DNA from: Catellatospora sp. KI3
Lineage (GTDB): Bacteria; Actinomycetota; Actinomycetes; Mycobacteriales; Micromonosporaceae
Direction of reading: 5' to 3'
NCBI RefSeq assembly: GCF_029948125.1
Contig: NZ_JASAMB010000001.1
Location: forward strand, 496,001 to 560,000
Length of the DNA: 64,000 nt
Shown here: piece by piece, positions 1 to 6,476 of the stretch
How positions within the stretch are numbered: position 1 is the first letter of the stretch
How the letters are laid out: the number at the start of each line of letters is the position of its first letter
Notes under the pieces: model-generated
The model's database searches: none
Seen by the model: only the letters and a program-made list of their open reading frames with translations
What the model was told of the DNA's origin: nothing
Made by a program: the position numbers and the translations under genes

Positions 1-501
1 CAGGGCGGCGAACACGACCACGGCGGTGCCGTGCTGGTCGTCGTGGAAGACCGGGATGTCCAGGGCCTCCACCAGCCGCTGCTCGATGTCGAAGCAGCGC
101 GGCGCGGAGATGTCCTCCAGGTTGATCCCGCCGAAGCCGGGCGCGAGCGCCTTCACGATCGCCACGATCTCGTCGGGGTCCTGCGTGTCCAGGCAGACCG
201 GCACCGCGTCGACCCCGCCGAACTGCTTGAACAGGACGGCCTTGCCCTCCATGACGGGGAGCGCGGCCTTAGGGCCGATGTTGCCCAGTCCGAGCACGGC
301 CGAGCCGTCGGTGACGACCGCGACGGTGTGCCCCACCCAGGTGTAGTCGTAGGCCAGGGCCGGGTTCTGCGCGATCGCCTCGCAGACGAGCGCGACACCC
401 GGGGTGTACGCCAGGGACAGGTCTTCTCGAGTGGCCAGGGGCACGGTGCTGGCGACGACCATCTTGCCGCCTCGGTGCCGTTCGAACGCCGGATGCTCCA
501 C
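1..501 (-). CDS. NAD(P)-dependent malic enzyme, N-terminal part (cut by window edge)
   Basis: Oxidatively decarboxylates malate to pyruvate in the cytosol, linking the TCA cycle to gluconeogenic and biosynthetic pools. The reverse strand reads 167 codons with no stop, and the gene continues beyond position 1. Family motifs in order are SLAYTPGVA, YDYTWVGHTVAVVTDGSA, LGLGNIGPKAALPVMEGKA, FGGVDAVPVCLDT and FHDDQHGTAVVVFAAL, the canonical N-terminal malic domain leading into the NAD-binding domain. The GTG at 501 gives VEHPAFERHRGGKMVV and is the likely start. An out-of-frame ATG a little upstream gives only a shadow frame. sodX lies 157 bp upstream on the same strand. Confidence 0.85.
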   Translation of the reverse strand, partial: MEHPAFERHRGGKMVVASTVPLATREDLSLAYTPGVALVCEAIAQNPALAYDYTWVGHTVAVVTDGSAVLGLGNIGPKAALPVMEGKAVLFKQFGGVDAVPVCLDTQDPDEIVAIVKALAPGFGGINLEDISAPRCFDIEQRLVEALDIPVFHDDQHGTAVVVFAAL

Positions 502-658
502 GGTGGACTCCCATAGTCTCAACACACGGGCCGGTCGAGATCAACGACGGGTCAGCGTTGACGCGGCGCGGCGGAGTTCACGGGGTTCTCCCGAGGTCAG
601 GAGTTTATTCCTGGTCTTATGCATGATCAACGACCGGGGTGTCCGGTTGGCGGATTTT

Positions 659-976
659 TCACACTCCCTTGCCTCGCAGCAGCCGGGGCCGGGGCCAGTA
701 GCGGCACAGCACCCGGCCGACGGCGTCGGCCACGCCGTACGCCCGGGAGTCGTCGGTGACCAGGTCGTTGTCGCCGCGCAGCCACCAGCCGCCGTCGCGC
801 GCGGCCTCCACCCGCTTGACTACCAGCAGGTCAGGACGGGTACGGAACCGGGCGACCACCACATCGCCGGGCCGGATGGCGCGCCCGCCGCGGCGTACCA
901 GCAGCATGTCGTCGTGGCGCAGGGTGGGCGCCATGGACGGTCCGCGCACGATTACGGGATACAGCGGCCAACGCAA
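659..976 (-). CDS. sodX: nickel-type superoxide dismutase maturation protease (S26 signal peptidase family)
   Basis: Serine-lysine protease of the S26 family, 105 aa, expected to remove the short leader of pro-SodN so that the new N-terminal His can bind nickel. The catalytic serine sits in RGPSMAPT (Ser14) and the general-base lysine in LLVVKRVEA (Lys54); a box III-like WWLRGDNDLVTDDS follows. No N-terminal membrane anchor is visible, as is usual for SodX. The start is TTG at 976, chosen because a GAGGAG ribosome site lies 6-7 nt upstream. It is divergent from sodN with about 78 bp between the starts, so both share one control region. In streptomycetes the two genes are usually codirectional. 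Confidence 0.88.
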   Translation of the reverse strand: MRWPLYPVIVRGPSMAPTLRHDDMLLVRRGGRAIRPGDVVVARFRTRPDLLVVKRVEAARDGGWWLRGDNDLVTDDSRAYGVADAVGRVLCRYWPRPRLLRGKGV

Positions 977-1054
977 TGTGTTCTCCTCGCCGGTATAGGG
1001 TCGACCTGGGGATCATTGTCCCGTTCAGACCTACCGCAACTCATGGAGGACCTG

Positions 1055-1450
1055 ATGCAGTTCTTCAAGCCGCGCACCGTGGTGAGCGCGCACTGCGACC
1101 TGCCCTGCGGCGTGTACGACCCGGCGCAGGCGCGGATCGAGGCCGAGTCGATCAAGGCCATCTGCGAGAAGTACCAGGCCAACACCGACCCCGAGTTCCG
1201 CACCCGGGCGCTGGTGATCAAGGAGCAGCGCGCTGAGCTGGTCAAGCACCACCTGTGGGTGCTGTGGACCGACTACTTCAAGGCGCCGCACTTCGAGAAG
1301 TACCCGCAGCTGCACCAGCTGTTCAACGAGGCCACCAAGCTGGCCGGCGCGGGCGGCGCGAAGGGCCAGGCCGACCCGGCCGTCGCCGAGCAGCTGCTCG
1401 GCAAGATCGAGGAGATCTCCAAGATCTTCTGGGAGACCAAGCAGGCCTGA
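1055..1450 (+). CDS. sodN: nickel superoxide dismutase
   Basis: Converts superoxide to oxygen and hydrogen peroxide in the cytosol. The 131-aa precursor has a 12-residue leader (MQFFKPRTVVSA) followed by the nickel hook HCDLPCGVYDP: His13, Cys14 and Cys18 of the precursor become His1, Cys2 and Cys6 after cleavage. Length equals the Streptomyces family, and the four-helix body (RIEAESIKAICEKY, KEQRAELVKHH, YPQLHQLFNEA, KIFWETKQA) is intact. I chose the ATG at 1055 because GGAGGA lies just upstream; an in-frame ATG at 1043 overlaps that ribosome site. The maturation protease sodX is divergent, and a strong hairpin follows the stop. Confidence 0.95.
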   Translation: MQFFKPRTVVSAHCDLPCGVYDPAQARIEAESIKAICEKYQANTDPEFRTRALVIKEQRAELVKHHLWVLWTDYFKAPHFEKYPQLHQLFNEATKLAGAGGAKGQADPAVAEQLLGKIEEISKIFWETKQA

Positions 1451-1460
1451 TCGGTCTCTT

Positions 1461-1498
1461 CTCCCGGTGTGCGGCCAGCGTCGGCGGCACACCGGGAG
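1461..1498 (+). terminator. rho-independent-like hairpin after sodN
   Basis: Perfect 12-bp stem (CTCCCGGTGTGC at 1461-1472 pairing with 1487-1498), 14-nt loop, starting 11 nt after the sodN stop. There is no T-run, as is common for actinobacterial terminators. Confidence 0.7.
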
Positions 1499-1592
1499 AC
1501 CGCGTACGGGCTGCGCGTGCGGATTCCGGCTCACGCGGAACGCGCGCGGGTGCCCGGCCATGAGCTAGGCTCCGCGCCGGGGGGTTGGCGAG

Positions 1593-2003
1593 GTGAGTCA
1601 GATTCTGCACAGCACGGCGGAGCCGGTCACGGACAACGTCGTCGCGGTCACCGTGCCCGCCGACGGCGGCTGGCTCGGCATTCTGCGTACGGCGACCGCG
1701 GGGCTCGCCGCGCGCCTGCGCTTCGCGGGCGACAAGATCGAAGATCTGCGCATCGCCGTCGACGAGGCCTGCGCCATGCTGCTGGTCATCGCCCCACCCG
1801 GGGCCGACCTGCACTGCCGCTTCGAGATCGGCGAGACCGAACTGGGCGTGGTCGTCTCCGCCCCCGCCGACGCCCGCCGCAGACTCCCCGAGCCCTCCGC
1901 CTTCGCCTGGAAGGTCCTCAACGGCCTCACCTCACGCGTCGAGGCGGAACAGACCCCCGACCGCGCCACCATCCGCCTGGTAACCGAACTCCCCCACCCC
2001 TGA
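1593..2003 (+). CDS. anti-sigma regulatory factor, RsbW/SpoIIAB-like HATPase_c
   Basis: A 136-aa single-domain GHKL ATPase of the serine-kinase anti-sigma type. The segment GDKIEDLRIAVDEACAMLLVIAPPGADLHC matches the N-box region of RsbW-like proteins (the EDLRIAVDEA pattern). The C-terminal part is less typical, and the full G1/G2 ATP lid is not obvious. The role is inferred: binding and possibly phosphorylating a SigB/SigF-type partner system. No sigma factor or anti-anti-sigma gene lies next to it, which is unusual, since these are commonly followed by a SigF-type sigma gene. The start is GTG at 1593 behind a G-rich tract; a TAGGCT -10-like hexamer lies at 1566-1571. Confidence 0.72.
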   Translation: MSQILHSTAEPVTDNVVAVTVPADGGWLGILRTATAGLAARLRFAGDKIEDLRIAVDEACAMLLVIAPPGADLHCRFEIGETELGVVVSAPADARRRLPEPSAFAWKVLNGLTSRVEAEQTPDRATIRLVTELPHP

Positions 2004-2018
2004 CCCCCACCCCTTCCC

Positions 2019-2079
2019 GTCGATCATGAACTTATGGCCCTGTTCGACGGCGTGTCGCTGCCACAACTTCATGATCGAC
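2019..2079. repeat. long inverted repeat (family D), probable terminator
   Basis: GTCGATCATGAACTTATGGC (2019-2038) faces GCCACAACTTCATGATCGAC (2060-2079), 18 of 20 positions complementary, loop 21 nt. It lies 16 bp after the anti-sigma gene. The geometry suits a terminator or a dispersed intergenic palindrome. Confidence 0.75.
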
Positions 2080-2140
2080 TTTCGGGGTTGACGGGTGGGT
2101 GGCGGGGTTCGTCCGGTAGTTCGCCGGCGAGGTGGCCGCA

Positions 2141-2237
2141 GATCGCGATCTTCCGACGATGATCACTGTTCGCGGTCGGAACACAGGGTTCAGCCACCCC
2201 TTTTGACCGCAACCGACGATCTTCCAAAGAAGATCAC
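2141..2237 (-). repeat. dispersed intergenic repeat, family B copy 1
   Basis: On the reverse strand it reads GGAAGATCGTCGGTTGCGGTCA, a middle GGCTGAACC-like part, then GTGATCATCGTCGGAAGATCGCG. The same order of blocks recurs at 63704-63794. A diverged form is tandemly duplicated at 27884-28123. It occupies most of the gene-free interval 2004-2308, where I see no other feature apart from the family D repeat. Confidence 0.6.
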
Positions 2238-2308
2238 GCCCAGCGGAACAGAAGTCGGGGTCGGGGCGGATCGACCGGCGGATGCCGGAGGCGGGCGGCG
2301 GGGCCGGG

Positions 2309-2704
2309 TTACCAGCCGAGGGTTCGGGTGGTGGCGGGTGCCAGGACACAGGCGATGACGCCGGCGGCGGTTGCGGCCACGAGCCAGCCCAGCGTCGACT
2401 GGCCACCAGTGATCATGAAGTACGACGGGGCGAGCAGCAGCAGCTCCAGGGCGAGCACCGGCCCCCGGGCCCGCGGGCTGCGCCGCAGCAGCAGCCAGGC
2501 GCCGCCGCCGAGCCACGCCGCGATGGCCACCGCGAACACCGTCACGCCCGCCGCGATCCGCATGTCGGCCGCCTCGGCGGTCAGGTCGGCGTAGAGGAGC
2601 ACGCCCGCCACCACGGTGACCGCCAGCGCCTGCAGCGCGAGCAGGGCGACCGCGCCGAGCAGGGACGCGGGCAACCGGGTCGTGGTGGTACCGGAGTCGG
2701 ACAT
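2309..2704 (-). CDS. small integral membrane protein, four predicted helices
   Basis: A 131-aa protein I cannot assign to a named family. After a short polar N-terminus (MSDSGTTTTRLP) come four hydrophobic stretches at about residues 12-40, 48-70, 80-100 and 104-124, with a positively charged RRSPRARG between helices 2 and 3. Start ATG at 2704 is supported by GGGGGAG 3-9 nt upstream. It is divergent from the lipid-kinase gene; the divergent space contains a 17-bp tandem repeat and a family A palindrome. Confidence 0.6.
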   Translation of the reverse strand: MSDSGTTTTRLPASLLGAVALLALQALAVTVVAGVLLYADLTAEAADMRIAAGVTVFAVAIAAWLGGGAWLLLRRSPRARGPVLALELLLLAPSYFMITGGQSTLGWLVAATAAGVIACVLAPATTRTLGW

Positions 2705-2755
2705 GGCTCCCCCTTCGCTTCCCCGAGACCCTAGCGCGCCGCCGTCACCCACCCC

Positions 2756-2823
2756 GCACTCCCGCCCACCTCGCACTCCCGCCCCCACCGCACTCCCGCC
2801 CACCTCGCACTCCCGCGCACGCC
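2756..2823. repeat. tandem repeat, four 17-bp units
   Basis: Units at 2756-2772, 2773-2789, 2790-2806 and 2807-2823, all starting GCACTCCCGC. Units 1 and 3 are identical (GCACTCCCGCCCACCTC). It lies in the gene-free interval 2705-3059, just upstream of the reverse-strand membrane gene. Confidence 0.85.
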
Positions 2824-2899
2824 GCTCCCCGCGTGGGGACATCCCGACCGCAACGCGCCCCACCAGGGCCGCCCCCCACAACACCCCGACCCCGACGCC

Positions 2900-2959
2900 G
2901 CAGTTTCGGCGAAATTGCGGCGATGCGGCGTCGAATTCGTGCAGTTTTCCCGAAACCGC
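2900..2959. repeat. 60-bp nested palindrome, family A copy 1
   Basis: Left arm GCAGTTTCGGCGAAATTGC (2900-2918), 22-bp centre, right arm GCAGTTTTCCCGAAACCGC (2941-2959). Each arm is itself a near-palindrome and the arms are reverse complements of each other. This is the most diverged of five copies in the window and the only one between divergent genes. Confidence 0.85.
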
Positions 2960-3059
2960 ACGACGCCGCTCGACGCGACCCGGGGCGGGGGGACGCGGTG
3001 TGTCACGTCTTGAGGACCGGGGGTAAGGGCTGGTGGGGCGGCCCGGTACATTGCCGGGC

Positions 3060-4004
3060 ATGCGAGGTCTGCTCGTCGTGAACCCGAAGGCCACCACCAC
3101 CAGCGCGCGCACGCGGGACGTGCTCGCCGATGCGCTGCGCAGCCGGATGGACCTGACCATGGGCTACACCCGCCGCCGGGGGCACGGGTTCGACCTGGCC
3201 CGCGACGCGGCGACACAGGACATGGACGTGGTGGTCGCCCTGGGCGGCGACGGCACGGTCAACGAGGTCGTGAACGGCCTGATGGCCGCGGAGCGCGGCG
3301 ACCGGACCCCGGCCCTGGCCGTGGTCCCCGGCGGCTCCACGAACGTGTTCGTACGGGCGCTGGGCCTGCCGCGCGCCCCCGTGGACGCGACGGCCGTCAT
3401 CCTGTCGGCGCTGCGCGCCGGCCGGTCCCGCCGGGTGGGCCTGGGCCGGGCCGACGACCGCTACTTCACCTTCTGCGCCGGGCTGGGGCTGGACGCCGCC
3501 GTCGTGCGCCGGGTGGAGCAGGCACGCCGCAAGGGCCGCCGCTCGACTCCGGCGCTCTATCTGCGCTCGACGCTGGGCCAGTACTTCTTCGATTCGGGCC
3601 GCCGCAAGCCTGGGCTGACCCTGACGGAGCCGGGCGAGGACGCCGAGAACGGGCTGGCGAACGTGATCGTGCAGAACACCGCGCCGTGGACGTACCTGGG
3701 TGAGCGGCCGATCCACGCGAGCGCCCGCGCTTCGTTCGACACGGGACTGGACGTGCTGGCGCTCAGGGCCCTCCACCTGCCCAGTACCCTTCATACGGTC
3801 ACCCAGATGCTGTCCCGTCAGCCGGACGATCCCGCCGATCGATCAGACATGGACGGCGACAAGGTGATGATCCGCCACGACTTGGCGGAATTCGAGGTCC
3901 ATTGCGACACCCCGCAGGCATTCCAACTGGACGGCGACTATCTCGGTGAGCGCGAAAAGGTGAAATTCACCTCGGTACCGGGTGCCCTGCGCGTAATCTG
4001 CTAA
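3060..4004 (+). CDS. diacylglycerol/sphingosine kinase-family lipid kinase
   Basis: Member of the DAGK catalytic superfamily (YegS/BmrU/LCB5 type), 314 aa, expected to phosphorylate a lipid hydroxyl with ATP at the inner membrane face. The nucleotide-binding signature VVALGGDGTVNEVVNG starts near residue 58 and the second loop is VVPGGSTNVFVRALGLPR. The C-terminal beta-sandwich ends with FQLDGDYLGEREKVKFTSVPGALRVI, typical of the family. The ATG at 3060 is preferred over GTG 3033, since only from 3060 does the homologous MRGLLVVNPKA begin. Substrate cannot be told from sequence; phosphatidylinositol-related and diacylglycerol kinases both look like this. Confidence 0.85.
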   Translation: MRGLLVVNPKATTTSARTRDVLADALRSRMDLTMGYTRRRGHGFDLARDAATQDMDVVVALGGDGTVNEVVNGLMAAERGDRTPALAVVPGGSTNVFVRALGLPRAPVDATAVILSALRAGRSRRVGLGRADDRYFTFCAGLGLDAAVVRRVEQARRKGRRSTPALYLRSTLGQYFFDSGRRKPGLTLTEPGEDAENGLANVIVQNTAPWTYLGERPIHASARASFDTGLDVLALRALHLPSTLHTVTQMLSRQPDDPADRSDMDGDKVMIRHDLAEFEVHCDTPQAFQLDGDYLGEREKVKFTSVPGALRVIC

Positions 4005-4425
4005 GAGTCGCCCCGACAGGGGATTCGACGCGCATCTGTGTCGATGGGCACATGTGACACGACCTGGAAACACTGGCGACGTCTAACCGCCGGTACTACA
4101 TTGATCACTGACTGTCGCTAATCAAGGTCGGGGATCACGCCCGGTGATCCGGACAAATCGGTCGTGAGCTTGCTCACCCGTCTGTCCTAATTTCGAGCAC
4201 CCCCCTTGACATCGCGGGAGTTCGTGAAAGCATTCACAAGCGTACGGAGCGCTGAACCTGTTGCTCGCATACGCGCCGCCGGTTTCGGTAGCGGTCAGTG
4301 ATGACTCGGATCGCATCCAAATCGCCTCACGCGCGTTCGCATACAGAGAAGCACCGCAACGTACGACCAAGCCTCAGCAAGCCTTAGCAAGTCCCACTGC
4401 CATCACCACAAGGAGTGTTTCCGCC
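4005..4425. other. long gene-free leader upstream of whiB1
   Basis: 421 bp with no convincing gene. It holds a weak CCCC-GACA-GGGG hairpin just after the kinase gene, a TGTG-N8-CACA site (annotated separately), and a TTGACA at about 4205 that could be a -35 box. The whiB1 frame is open upstream to 4261, but that extension has no ribosome site and is not like WhiB proteins. Long leaders are usual for whiB1. Confidence 0.5.
4037..4052. promoter_or_regulatory. possible CRP-type operator upstream of whiB1
   Basis: TGTGTCGATGGGCACA has the outer TGTG-N8-CACA of Crp sites, but the inner A/T pair of TGTGA/TCACA is missing. Mycobacterial whiB1 is known to be under Crp control; the match here is imperfect and lies 374 bp from the start codon. 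Confidence 0.3.
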
Positions 4426-4680
4426 ATGGACTGGCGCCACCATTCAGTCTGCCGTGACGAAGACCCGGAGCTGTTCTTCCCGATCGGGACGTCCGGCCCC
4501 GCACTGCTTCAGGTCGAGCAGGCAAAGGCGGTGTGCCGTCGTTGCTCCGTCGCCGACGAGTGCCTCAAGTGGGCTCTCGAGACGGGCCAGGACGCCGGCG
4601 TCTGGGGCGGGATGAGCGAAGAGGAACGGCGTGCAGTCAAGCGCCGCGGCGGCCTCCGGGTCCGCGCGCACTCCCTCTGA
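4426..4680 (+). CDS. whiB1: WhiB-family iron-sulfur transcription factor WhiB1/WblE
   Basis: An 84-aa [4Fe-4S] regulator that binds the primary sigma factor and responds to nitric oxide in mycobacteria. The four cluster cysteines are Cys9, Cys37, Cys40 and Cys46 (VCRDEDPELFF, AVCRRCSVADEC), followed by the GVWGGMSEEERRA turn and a basic tail. The length and the start MDWRHHSVCRDEDPELFFP are essentially those of WhiB1/WblE. AAGGAG lies 10 nt upstream of the ATG. It begins the conserved whiB1-to-rsgA block and is closed by a classic terminator. Confidence 0.95.
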   Translation: MDWRHHSVCRDEDPELFFPIGTSGPALLQVEQAKAVCRRCSVADECLKWALETGQDAGVWGGMSEEERRAVKRRGGLRVRAHSL

Positions 4681-4724
4681 GCACCAACCCGCAACACCCG
4701 CACCGCACCACCACCAAAACGTAG

Positions 4725-4758
4725 AAAGCCCCGATGAGCGCTGTTGCTCCGGGGCTTT
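4725..4758 (+). terminator. rho-independent terminator of whiB1
   Basis: AAAGCCCC (4725-4732) pairs with GGGGCTTT (4751-4758), with an inner GAGC/GCTC pairing and a T-rich end. It also faces the reverse-strand chelatase gene. Confidence 0.85.
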
Positions 4759-4829
4759 TACGTTGCCCAGGCCAACTCACGCACGGTATCGGGAGAGTGG
4801 CACTGAGCGCAAATCGTCGAAAACGGCGC

Positions 4830-5585
4830 TCAGACGGCCGTGAGCGCGAGCTGCGGCTCCACGGCACTGGCAGCAGCCAGCACAAGGCTTACGAGCTCTC
4901 TGGCCGCGCCCAGCGGTGCCGCCGCCCCCACCGCGCCAGCCTGTAGCGCATCGGACATCACCGTGTCGTACAGCCGACCCGGCGCGAGGAAGTAGGCCGC
5001 CGCGGCCACCCGCCGCGCCCCGGCCGCGCGCAGCGCCGCGACCGCCTCGGCGCCGCCCGGCCCGCCCGCGCTGGCGTACGCCACCTCGCACGGCACCCCG
5101 AGCCGCCGGCCCAGCTCCGCCGCGACACCGGTCACCGTGGCCCGCCCGGAGGCGACACTCGTCCCGGCCGCGGCCAGCACCACGGCGTCGTACTCCGGGC
5201 ACGCCTCGCGCAGCCGCCGGACCAGCCCCGCCAGCAGCGGCTCGGACACCGCGCCCAGCGTGTCCGCGATCACGCAGTCGAAGCCCGCCACCTGCGCGGG
5301 CAGGTCCACCCGGCCGTGGTACGCCCGGGTCAGCAGCACCGGCACCACAACCGGGGCCGCAGCGCCCGAGTCCCGCAGCGCGGCCAGCACCCGGGCGGGC
5401 GACGGCTCGGCCAGCTCCAGGAACGCCGAGCGCACGTCCAGCCCGGGGCGGGCCGCGGCGACCCCGCGCGCCAGCGCCCGGGTGGACGCCTGGGCGCGCG
5501 GGTCGCGCGAGCCGTGCGCCACCAGCACCAGCGGGGGGCGCTCCCCCGCCGGGGCCAGTGGGTGGATCAGCAGCTCATGCGGCAT
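4830..5585 (-). CDS. sirohydrochlorin chelatase, CbiX/SirB-like
   Basis: Class II chelatase of 251 aa that would insert iron into sirohydrochlorin to make siroheme, the cofactor of the sulfite reductase three genes upstream. The N-terminal half carries VLVAHGSRDPRA with the metal-site histidine, then LLTRAYHGRVDLP. The C-terminal half repeats the fold more weakly (AAAYFLAPGRLYDTV). The ATG at 5585 overlaps the cysH stop by 11 nt, so translation is probably coupled. Last gene of the sir-cysH operon. A cobalt chelatase is possible from sequence alone, but the operon argues for siroheme. Confidence 0.82.
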   Translation of the reverse strand: MPHELLIHPLAPAGERPPLVLVAHGSRDPRAQASTRALARGVAAARPGLDVRSAFLELAEPSPARVLAALRDSGAAAPVVVPVLLTRAYHGRVDLPAQVAGFDCVIADTLGAVSEPLLAGLVRRLREACPEYDAVVLAAAGTSVASGRATVTGVAAELGRRLGVPCEVAYASAGGPGGAEAVAALRAAGARRVAAAAYFLAPGRLYDTVMSDALQAGAVGAAAPLGAARELVSLVLAAASAVEPQLALTAV

Positions 5586-6285
5586 GCAGGCCGCATTCGG
5601 TCTTGTCGAACATGGCCCAGCGCCCGGCGCGCGCGTCCTCGCCCGGCTCCACCCGGCGGGTGCACGGCCAGCAGCCGACCGAGCCGTAGCCCTGGTTGAG
5701 CAGCTGGTTGACGGGCACCTCGTGGGCGGCGATGTAGTCGTCGACGTCGGCCTGGGTCCAGTTGGCCAGCGGATTGACCTTGACCTTGCCGCGGGCGTGC
5801 TCGAAGTGCACCACCGGGGTGTTCGCCCGGGAGGGTGACTCGTCGCGGCGCAGTCCGGCACCCCAGGCGTCGTACTCGGCCAGGGCCTGCTCCAGGGGGC
5901 GGACCTTGCGCAGGTAGCAGCAGGAGTCGGGGTCGCGCGAGTACAGCCGGGGGCCGTACTGCTCGTCCTGCTCCGCCAGGGTCAGCTCGGGGCGCACCGT
6001 GCGCACCGTCACCGGGATGCTGCGCGATGCGATGTCGCGCACCCGCAGCGTCTCGGCGAAGTGCAGCCCGGTGTCCAGGAAGACCACCTCGACGCCCGGC
6101 ACGACCCGGCCCGCGACGTGCGCGAGCACCGCGTCGGCGAACGAGCTGGTGATGGCGAAGCGGGAGCCGAAGGTGGCGGCGGCCCAGCCGATGATCTCCT
6201 CGGCCGGGGCGCCCTCCAGCTCCTTGCCCGCGCGGGTGGCTAGTTCGATCAGTTCCTCGGTGGTGCGACGGGCCTCGATGGTCAC
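5575..6285 (-). CDS. cysH: adenylylsulfate (APS) reductase
   Basis: Reduces APS to sulfite with thioredoxin in assimilatory sulfate reduction; 236 aa. The PAPS/APS reductase core has ITSSFADAVLAH (P-loop-like), VFLDTGLHFAET and the catalytic C-terminal motif KTECGLH. The cysteine pairs DSCCYLRK and GCWPCTRR are present and are the ligands of a [4Fe-4S] cluster, which marks the APS- rather than PAPS-reducing type. GTG at 6285 is chosen: GGGAGG lies upstream and GTGA overlaps the stop of the small gene before it. No APS kinase or sulfurylase is in the window. Confidence 0.93.
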   Translation of the reverse strand: MTIEARRTTEELIELATRAGKELEGAPAEEIIGWAAATFGSRFAITSSFADAVLAHVAGRVVPGVEVVFLDTGLHFAETLRVRDIASRSIPVTVRTVRPELTLAEQDEQYGPRLYSRDPDSCCYLRKVRPLEQALAEYDAWGAGLRRDESPSRANTPVVHFEHARGKVKVNPLANWTQADVDDYIAAHEVPVNQLLNQGYGSVGCWPCTRRVEPGEDARAGRWAMFDKTECGLHAA

Positions 6286-6476
6286 GGCGTCTCCCTCCCC
6301 AGCAGGCCCAGCATCTTCAGTGCGAAAACCCGTCGGCAGGCCCGGCACTCCCACTGCCCGTGCCTGCTCGGCGCGGGCTCCTCGTCGGTCTCCGGCCCCG
6401 CGTGCGGCCGCAGGAACTGCTCCTCGCCGCAGAACGGGCAGTAGTACGGCACCGCGCGTTGAGCACCCTCGCTCAT
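6282..6476 (-). CDS. small zinc-ribbon-like protein of the sulfate-reduction operon
   Basis: A 64-aa protein with two CxxC knuckles, YYCPFCGEEQF and WECRACRRVF, giving a probable zinc ribbon. Both ends overlap neighbours by four bases: ATGA with the sir stop and GTGA with the cysH start. Small conserved proteins of this kind sit between sulfite reductase and cysH in other actinomycetes. Its biochemical role is unknown to me; a chaperone or electron-transfer accessory to CysH or Sir is only a guess. Confidence 0.8.
   Translation of the reverse strand: MSEGAQRAVPYYCPFCGEEQFLRPHAGPETDEEPAPSRHGQWECRACRRVFALKMLGLLGRETP

Noticed and set aside
4261-4425. N-terminal extension of whiB1
   Set aside because: No ribosome site at 4261 and no similarity to WhiB proteins, while the ATG at 4426 gives the conserved N-terminus.
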